Assembly: GCA_042091375.1 (NCBI GenBank)
Contig: JBELHO010000106.1
Coordinates: 1-5,228, forward strand
DNA from: JBELHO01 sp042091375
GTDB taxonomy: Bacteria > Pseudomonadota > Gammaproteobacteria > Enterobacterales > Alteromonadaceae
Length of the DNA stretch: 5,228 nucleotides
Direction: 5' to 3'
How positions within the stretch are numbered: position 1 is the stretch's first letter; the number at the start of each line of letters is the position of its first letter. The notes beneath the pieces were generated by a model. It did no database searches and was not told the DNA's origin. It saw only the letters and a program-made list of their open reading frames with translations. Shown one piece after another: positions 1 through 5,228 of this stretch. Position numbers and translations under genes: made by a program.

Positions 1-42
1 TTGCAGACCTGAAGAAAAAGCAAATACGGATACATAACATTA

Positions 43-67
43 ATTCAAGCTCAACCATTCAAGCTCA
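43..67. repeat. Short tandem direct repeat, 11 bp unit
   Basis: The 11-mer ATTCAAGCTCA occurs at 43-53 and again, identically, at 57-67, separated by ACC. The copies are 14 bp apart, which is not a whole number of helical turns, so a paired operator is not clearly indicated. It may be chance or the remnant of a local duplication. No function is assigned. Confidence 0.6.
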
Positions 68-191
68 GCAAGGTTATTTCCCTGCGATAAAACTAATTTA
101 GCTTGGTTATAGAATTACTCATTTAATAACTCATATATATAACTTATAGATCCGTAGACTGTGAACAGATAGAATTTTGAGATGATCTGGC

Positions 192-217
192 TTTTTAAAA
201 CATAGTATTTTTTAAAA
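192..217. repeat. AT-rich repeat of TTTTTAAAA
   Basis: TTTTTAAAA is present at 192-200 and 209-217. The core TTTTAAAA is self-complementary, so the copies are both direct and inverted repeats. They lie about 20-50 bp upstream of the weak promoter candidate for the TPR gene. The region could be intrinsically bent DNA or a binding site for an AT-preferring nucleoid protein, but that is inference from base composition only. Confidence 0.35.
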
Positions 218-238
218 TTCAGTATATTTTTGTCGATT

Positions 239-267
239 TTGTTTATACAGTAGCATCACGGTATTTT
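239..267 (+). promoter_or_regulatory. Weak sigma70-like promoter candidate upstream of the TPR gene
   Basis: TTGTTT (239-244, 3 of 6 matches to TTGACA) is followed after 17 bp by TATTTT (262-267, 4 of 6 matches to TATAAT). The leader would be very short, about 10 bases before the ATG at 285. No purine-rich Shine-Dalgarno sequence lies between them, which fits a weakly translated or near-leaderless message. In DNA this AT-rich such matches arise easily, so support is weak. Confidence 0.25.
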
Positions 268-284
268 AATTCTTTATTCTATTT

Positions 285-803
285 ATGTCAGACAAGCTTC
301 AACAAGCAGCTGAGTTAGTTAACAAGCAAAAATTCAAAAAAGCGCTGCAACTGTTAAAAAAAATTAATCACAAAACCCATATGCAAACATATCAGTCGTT
401 AGAGCTGGAAGGTGTTTGTCTGATCAATGAAAAAAAATATCAGCTCGCAGAAATTGTGTTAGCCAAAACCTTATTGTTAGCTAAATCAACAGAGCAAAAA
501 ATAAATACCTTAAGTAATATGATCACGACGGCAAATCATCGTCAGGATACGGCAAAGATCATTGAAAAATATCAACAGATATTAGCCATAGAGCCTTCCG
601 TTAAAACCGCACAATATCGCTTACAATTGTGCCAATTCGCTTTTCTAAATAAACAATATCACCTTGTTATCGAATATGCAGATAAGTTATTTGGTATAAG
701 TCAATACAGTCATTTAGCGTTAATGATGAGTTTTGGTGCATTTACCTTGACCGAGCAATACAGTCGAGCTATGTCGCTTTACAGCAAATTAATGCTGAAT
801 TAA
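285..803 (+). CDS. TPR-repeat protein; probable N-terminal part of a frameshifted TPR-SET protein
   Basis: This 172-residue frame is almost entirely helix pairs with tetratricopeptide spacing. Repeats appear around residues 4-27, 36-69, 72-104, 107-137 and 142-170, with typical small or aromatic positions such as Y52/A55 and, in the last, F153/Y159/A162/Y166. There is no signal peptide or membrane segment, so it should be a cytoplasmic protein-protein interaction module. The ATG at 285 is the only reasonable start, because an in-frame stop (TAA, 267-269) lies just upstream. It lacks a visible Shine-Dalgarno. The frame ends abruptly inside the fifth repeat. From there the next reading frame continues a plausible helical sequence (LQQINAELTRFSS, 779 onward) into the SET-like protein at 851-2215. 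I therefore read this as the 5' half of one gene broken by a one-base deletion near 765-800. A genuinely separate small TPR protein is the alternative. Confidence 0.75.
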   Translation: MSDKLQQAAELVNKQKFKKALQLLKKINHKTHMQTYQSLELEGVCLINEKKYQLAEIVLAKTLLLAKSTEQKINTLSNMITTANHRQDTAKIIEKYQQILAIEPSVKTAQYRLQLCQFAFLNKQYHLVIEYADKLFGISQYSHLALMMSFGAFTLTEQYSRAMSLYSKLMLN

Positions 804-850
804 CGAGGTTTTCAAGCGCCGAAGTTCATGACCTTTATCAATGGCTGGAA
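765..850 (+). other. Apparent frameshift junction between TPR and SET-like frames
   Basis: The frame of the 851-2215 gene is open from 686 with no ATG, GTG or TTG start before 851, so its upstream part is not explained by initiation there. From about 779 it encodes sensible protein (LQQINAELTRFSS, then VHDLYQWLEMM) that runs straight into the start of the SET-like protein. Adding one base between about 765 and 800, for example a fourth T to the TTT run at 778-780, joins the two frames as RAMSLLQQINAEL and gives about 643 residues. I see no canonical X-XXY-YYZ slippery heptamer in the zero frame of the overlap, so a deletion or a sequencing error is more likely than programmed -1 frameshifting. 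Confidence 0.6.
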
Positions 851-2215
851 ATGATGAATGAGGGCGATAAGTCTAGACAGTTACTCTGCAGTGTTGAAAC
901 CAAGTTTGGCCATGAAACTTGGTTTACTAATATCAGGGCATTGGCAACTAAAGCGAAAACAAAGCAGCCACAAAAAACCATAAAAGCGCCTGCAGCACGT
1001 TTTATTGGTGAAAATACTCAGGCGCTAAAGTTAATCGAATCATTGGTGGCAGCGCTTGAGGAAAAAGGCGCGGTTTTTCACCCAGATCTACGTTTTGTTG
1101 AACAGGGTGGTGAGCTTAGTATCAAGTCATTTGTACAAGCTGAGCAGCAACCTGTATTGATCAGCATTCCGTTAGATTGTATGCCATTACTTTGTGATTA
1201 TAGTTTTTCAATAGAAGATGACCTCCTTAAGGTGAACAGTAATAAACAGCAAATATCACCTAATAATCAATATATTATGCAATTAATGGTTGAACTGTAT
1301 AATTGCACTAACAAAATACAAGCTTGGCAAACATCTCATCCATTATTGTCCTTAAAAGATCACCCTGAACTGGTGGACTACTTATATAAACATGTCAAAA
1401 AATCGGCGAAATTAGTTAAGCACAAATTGTTGTTTGATCAAGGTCGTTGGCACGCACTCATTATTGACAGCTTTATTGGTTCTAGAGAATTTAACTTTAC
1501 TCAACAACAACTCGCCTCAAGTGGTATTGAGATCAAAAATACTATTGAGAAAGGCTTATTAACCATTATCGATTTGCTTAACCACAAATATGGTGAAAAC
1601 GGTTATTTGACCAATGAACAAACCGGTGCGCTTAATATAATTAACAAACCAAATGAGAAAACTCAGGAAGTCTCTGTACACTACAATAAGTTAGATCCAT
1701 TGCTGTCCTACTTAATTTATGGTTTTGTCGATAGCCAAGCACCTATTCTGCATAGTATCCCTTCGACAATTAAATGCCTAAGTGGTGTTGAATTTATTGT
1801 TATGGGTTCTATTGGCCGCACTCAGTCAGAAATAATTGAAATGGCGCCACACCTAGAAGAGTATTTGCCATCGGGCTTTATGCGTGAAGGTAATAGCATC
1901 ATTGTCAGAAATTTATTTATCCCTAACAGGTCGGCTAAGCACACCCTGCATGAGGTGATCAAATTGATTTTACTTGACTGTGATGTCGAACATATTTATC
2001 GGGATCAGGCAATGCTTGAACAAGAGTTACACACAGTGATAAAACAATTGTGTGTAAACAATCTTAAATACTGGCAAGACTTTGCCACACTAGTAAACTT
2101 ACAAAAGTTTGAATCTATACCTAAAAATACTAAAGATGATCTCAAGACATTAATAAACTTCTCCATAGATCACCTTAAGAATTATATGCAGGCTAACCAA
2201 GTCACTATATTTTAA
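851..2215 (+). CDS. SET-domain protein of Rubisco LSMT/SETD3 type; putative protein lysine methyltransferase
   Basis: This 454-residue frame aligns by eye with the split SET domain of Rubisco LSMT-like methyltransferases. In order they are: a GGELSIKSF...LISIPLD stretch (86-109), resembling the N-terminal SET strand and 'IP' motif; IDSFIGSREF (205-214), resembling the conserved SR-F motif; IDLLNHKYGENG (240-251), matching the D-x-x-NH cofactor-site motif (N244, H245); and EVSVHYNKLDPLLSYLIYGFVD (273-294), matching the catalytic-tyrosine/'YGF' segment (Y278, Y290). A helical C-terminal part (about 320-454) could be the substrate-binding domain. By family, the reaction would be S-adenosylmethionine-dependent lysine methylation of a protein; the substrate is unknown. 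ATG 851 (or 854) is the first start in frame but has no good Shine-Dalgarno. The frame is open upstream, so the native protein probably begins at 285 with TPR repeats. The family call rests on remembered motifs, not on a search. Confidence 0.6.
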   Translation: MMNEGDKSRQLLCSVETKFGHETWFTNIRALATKAKTKQPQKTIKAPAARFIGENTQALKLIESLVAALEEKGAVFHPDLRFVEQGGELSIKSFVQAEQQPVLISIPLDCMPLLCDYSFSIEDDLLKVNSNKQQISPNNQYIMQLMVELYNCTNKIQAWQTSHPLLSLKDHPELVDYLYKHVKKSAKLVKHKLLFDQGRWHALIIDSFIGSREFNFTQQQLASSGIEIKNTIEKGLLTIIDLLNHKYGENGYLTNEQTGALNIINKPNEKTQEVSVHYNKLDPLLSYLIYGFVDSQAPILHSIPSTIKCLSGVEFIVMGSIGRTQSEIIEMAPHLEEYLPSGFMREGNSIIVRNLFIPNRSAKHTLHEVIKLILLDCDVEHIYRDQAMLEQELHTVIKQLCVNNLKYWQDFATLVNLQKFESIPKNTKDDLKTLINFSIDHLKNYMQANQVTIF

Positions 2216-2234
2216 CTATATTTTAGGGTTTTAC

Positions 2235-2263
2235 TCGTCTACGCAGATTTTTAAAGTTATAAT
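2235..2263 (+). promoter_or_regulatory. Promoter candidate for the rmlBA-wzz operon
   Basis: A perfect TATAAT -10 box lies at 2258-2263. Seventeen bases upstream is a poor -35 candidate, TCGTCT (2235-2240, 3 of 6). Transcription would start near 2270, giving a leader of about 17-23 bases before the rmlB start codons at 2287 and 2293. It sits in the only sizeable gap (71 bp) between the SET-like gene and the polysaccharide genes, and no hairpin terminator is visible in that gap. The operon could therefore have its own promoter as well as read-through from upstream. Confidence 0.5.
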
Positions 2264-2286
2264 AGCAACATTGTTAACTTTGAATT

Positions 2287-3393
2287 ATGTGCATGAACAA
2301 AATCCTTATAACAGGTGGAGCTGGTTTCATTGGCAGTGCAGTCGTCCGCTATTTATTAACAGAAACTTCATGTCAAGTGATTAACGTTGATAAATTAACT
2401 TATGCTGGTAACACTCAATCTTTAGCAAGTGTTGCAAAGCATAAAAACTATCATTTTATTCAAGCTGATATCTGCGACTCACAGGTATTAGCAAAGGTAT
2501 TTAATGAATATCAACCTGATGCCGTAATGCATTTAGCTGCCGAATCCCATGTGGATCGGTCAATAGATGGTCCATCTGCATTTATCCAGACTAATATTGT
2601 TGGTACATACACCCTACTTGAACAAGCTAAACAATATTGGCTTGCACTTGAGCCAGAAAAGCAAACTCGTTTTAGATTTCATCATATTTCAACAGATGAG
2701 GTCTATGGTGACCTAGAAGATACTGGTCTGCTATTTACAGAAACTACGGCATATGATCCCAGTTCACCATATTCAGCTAGTAAAGCCAGTTCAGATCATT
2801 TAGTCAGAGCCTGGCAACGCACCTATGGCTTACCTTGTATTATTACCAATTGCTCTAATAACTACGGTCCCTATCATTTCCCAGAGAAGTTAATTCCTCT
2901 GGTAATTCTCAATGCGCTAGAGGGTAAACCTTTGCCTGTGTATGGCGATGGTTCACAAATACGTGATTGGTTATATGTTGATGATCATGCAAGTGCTTTG
3001 TACAAAGTTATCACAACAGGCAAAGTGGGCGAAACCTACAATATAGGTGGCCATAACGAGATTAACAATATAGAGGTTGTTAAGGCTATTTGTTCTCTTT
3101 TGGATGAATTAGCGCCCATTGATACTAATGTTGTCATCAAAAGTCAGCGCAATTTAGAGAGGACTGCAACTAAAAGTTATGCAGAGCTGATTACCTATGT
3201 TGCTGATCGTCCCGGTCATGATTTAAGGTACGCAATTGATGCGTCTAAAATTCAACGGGAGCTCAATTGGCAACCCAATGAAACATTCCAGTCGGGTTTA
3301 AGAAAAACTGTGTTATGGTATTTAGACAATCAGGCTTGGTGTAAGGCAGTTCAAAATGGCAGTTACCAAAGACAAAGATTAGGTCAACAATAA
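2287..3393 (+). CDS. rmlB: dTDP-glucose 4,6-dehydratase
   Basis: RmlB (RfbB) converts dTDP-glucose to dTDP-4-keto-6-deoxyglucose using bound NAD+, the second step of dTDP-rhamnose and related sugar synthesis, in the cytoplasm. The 368-residue product is an extended short-chain dehydrogenase/reductase. It has the GGAGFIG nucleotide-binding loop (10-16), DKLTYAGN (35-42), AAESHVDRSI (84-93), the catalytic STDEVYG segment (T136, D137, E138) and the YSASK motif (Y162, K166). The signature NNYGPYHFPEKLIP (191-204) and a conserved C-terminal block including YVADRPGHDLRYAID (304-318) are also present. Length is close to the usual 350-360. The start is uncertain: ATG 2293 gives the family-typical beginning MNKILITGG and may be preferable to 2287, and neither has a clear Shine-Dalgarno. 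All key residues are present. It heads a compact operon with rmlA. The name rfbB is equivalent. Confidence 0.96.
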   Translation: MCMNKILITGGAGFIGSAVVRYLLTETSCQVINVDKLTYAGNTQSLASVAKHKNYHFIQADICDSQVLAKVFNEYQPDAVMHLAAESHVDRSIDGPSAFIQTNIVGTYTLLEQAKQYWLALEPEKQTRFRFHHISTDEVYGDLEDTGLLFTETTAYDPSSPYSASKASSDHLVRAWQRTYGLPCIITNCSNNYGPYHFPEKLIPLVILNALEGKPLPVYGDGSQIRDWLYVDDHASALYKVITTGKVGETYNIGGHNEINNIEVVKAICSLLDELAPIDTNVVIKSQRNLERTATKSYAELITYVADRPGHDLRYAIDASKIQRELNWQPNETFQSGLRKTVLWYLDNQAWCKAVQNGSYQRQRLGQQ

Positions 3394-4260
<867 letters not shown>

Positions 4261-4266
4261 AAAACA

Positions 4267-5184
4267 ATGGCAAATACGAACGAATTATCTCCAGTATACA
4301 ATTATGCAATCAAAGATTTTTTTGCTTTAATCTGGCAAGGTAAATTATTGATTATCGTGCTTACTTGCATATTTGCGATAGCCAGTGTTGTCTACAGTAT
4401 TAACATTGTTAATACTTATCGACCTGATATTTTACTGGAGTCAGCTAGAAATAGTGAGAGTTCATTAGGTAAATCTGCGGCGCAATTGGGGCAATTAGCA
4501 AATTTAGCAGGCATTGGCATTTCTGGTGGTAAAGATCCTACTGCTACAGATCTTGCAATGCTTGAATCTCGGATATTTTTATCGCAATTTATTACTGAAA
4601 ATAAATTACTTATACCACTATTTGCGGCATCGCAATGGAACCCCGAAACTGATCAGTTACTGTTTGATAATAAGATCTACAATTCTGAAACAAAACAGTG
4701 GACAAGAAAAGTATCTGCTCCTTTTGAGCCAAAACCAACAATCCTTGAAGCAGTAGATCAATTTAACAAAAATATAGAAATTCAACACGACACTATCTCT
4801 GGTTTAGTGACGATTTCTTACGAATTTATCTCTCCAGTTTTTGCCAAGCAAATATTGGAAAAATTGATTAATCAATTTAATTCTTATGTTAAAAGCAAAG
4901 AAATTAAGACAATTAACGCCAATATCCTATACTTAGAAACGCAAGCCGAGGCGTTAACAAATGCTGGTATGAAAAGTGTTTTTTACAGTTTATTAGAAGA
5001 GCAACAGAAAAAAGTCATGCTGGCATCATCTTCTGATGAATATGTTTTTCGGGTTATTGATCCAGCCGTTACGCCAATAAAAAAGTTTGCACCTAAGCGA
5101 GCTATTATTTGTATCTTAGGTACCCTCGCTGGTTTCTTTTTAGGTGTTCTTATTATTTTGTTAAGACAATTTTTTAAAGGCTAG
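4267..5184 (+). CDS. Wzz-type polysaccharide chain-length determinant (co-polymerase)
   Basis: The 305-residue product has the polysaccharide co-polymerase layout. A short cytoplasmic N-terminus with the family-typical IKDFFALIWQGK (15-26) leads into membrane segment 1 (about 27-48). A long periplasmic, largely helical region follows (about 49-275), then a proline-rich stretch DPAVTPIKKFAP (P266, P270, P276) just before membrane segment 2 (about 279-299), and a five-residue tail. Such proteins form inner-membrane oligomers that set the length of Wzy-polymerised O-antigen or capsule chains. There is no Walker A/B kinase domain after the second membrane segment, so it is the kinase-less Wzz class rather than a Wzc-type tyrosine kinase. 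It starts 6 bp after rmlA with only a weak AAAG-type ribosome site, which fits one operon. Low sequence conservation makes wzz a family label, so no symbol is given. Its presence implies Wzx/Wzy-dependent assembly encoded nearby (inference). Confidence 0.88.
   Translation: MANTNELSPVYNYAIKDFFALIWQGKLLIIVLTCIFAIASVVYSINIVNTYRPDILLESARNSESSLGKSAAQLGQLANLAGIGISGGKDPTATDLAMLESRIFLSQFITENKLLIPLFAASQWNPETDQLLFDNKIYNSETKQWTRKVSAPFEPKPTILEAVDQFNKNIEIQHDTISGLVTISYEFISPVFAKQILEKLINQFNSYVKSKEIKTINANILYLETQAEALTNAGMKSVFYSLLEEQQKKVMLASSSDEYVFRVIDPAVTPIKKFAPKRAIICILGTLAGFFLGVLIILLRQFFKG
5176..5180 (+). promoter_or_regulatory. Ribosome binding site for the truncated downstream gene
   Basis: AAAGG lies at the very end of the wzz coding sequence. 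It is 9 bases before the TTG at 5190 but only 3 before the GTG at 5184, so its spacing favours the TTG start. Confidence 0.4.
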
Positions 5185-5228
5185 TGGCATTGAAAACATC
5201 AAGTCAACAGCCTTTTTACTCTGTTATT
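5184..5228 (+). CDS. Start of a truncated gene, possibly a family 2 glycosyltransferase
   Basis: A reading frame opens with GTG at 5184, sharing its G with the TAG stop of the wzz gene, and stays open to the window edge. It reads VALKTSSQQPFYSVI. An alternative start, TTG at 5190, is better spaced from AAAGG (5176-5180) and gives MKTSSQQPFYSVI. The ending PFYSVI resembles the beginning of GT-A glycosyltransferases, whose first strand commonly reads YSVIIPTYN, and such a gene is expected after wzz in a polysaccharide cluster. Only 13-15 codons are visible, so both the existence of the gene and its product remain tentative. Translational coupling to wzz is suggested by the one-base overlap. Confidence 0.5.
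   Translation, partial: MALKTSSQQPFYSVI

Noticed and set aside
3..101. Open frame running in from the left edge (about 32 codons, ending TAG), as a possible tail of an upstream gene
   Set aside because: The frame is short enough to be open by chance in AT-rich DNA, and its residues match no family I recognise. Another frame also gives a short tail ending at 37. Upstream sequence would decide.
117..143. ACTCAT direct repeat (117-122, 129-134) and TATAAC (138-143) as an alternative promoter or operator
   Set aside because: The repeat is only 6 bp and no acceptable -35 lies at 16-18 bp; similar matches are expected by chance in this AT-rich DNA.
2216..2286. Possible rho-independent terminator after the SET-like gene
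   Set aside because: No GC-rich inverted repeat followed by a T run could be found; the T-rich stretches are not preceded by a stem.
4514..4756. Second plus-strand open frame of 80 codons inside the wzz gene
   Set aside because: It is fully contained in the wzz coding sequence in another frame, and its leucine-rich translation is a by-product of the AT-rich codons there.

Overview
The window is AT-rich (well under half G+C by eye) and densely coding on the + strand. It looks like part of a surface-polysaccharide (O-antigen or capsule) locus of a Gram-negative bacterium. The RmlB, RmlA and Wzz-type proteins, the low G+C and the codon choice suggest a marine gammaproteobacterium of the Alteromonadales type (Colwellia or Thalassotalea-like). 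That placement is inference, because no rRNA or other marker is present.

Layout: bases 1-284 hold no gene I can defend, only AT-rich DNA with short repeats and a weak promoter candidate. Bases 285-2215 hold two consecutive reading frames, a TPR-repeat protein (285-803) and a protein that aligns by eye with the SET domain of the Rubisco LSMT/SETD3 type of protein lysine methyltransferase (851-2215). The frame of the second stays open upstream of its first ATG and overlaps the end of the first. The pair is therefore best explained as one roughly 643-residue TPR-SET gene broken by a single-base frameshift. A 71-bp gap follows, carrying a perfect TATAAT -10 box just before rmlB.

Bases 2287-5228 form a tight co-directional run. 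It consists of rmlB (dTDP-glucose 4,6-dehydratase), rmlA (glucose-1-phosphate thymidylyltransferase, starting on the base after the rmlB stop), a Wzz-type chain-length determinant 6 bp later, and the first codons of a further gene. That last gene overlaps the wzz stop by one base, and its first residues resemble the start of a family 2 glycosyltransferase.

RmlA makes dTDP-glucose and RmlB converts it to dTDP-4-keto-6-deoxyglucose, the branch point for rhamnose and several amino-deoxy sugars. The genes that would fix the final sugar (rmlC/rmlD or others) are not in the window. The Wzz protein would set polymer length, and the truncated gene would add a sugar. The main point of interest is the TPR-SET protein next to this operon, together with its apparent frameshift.
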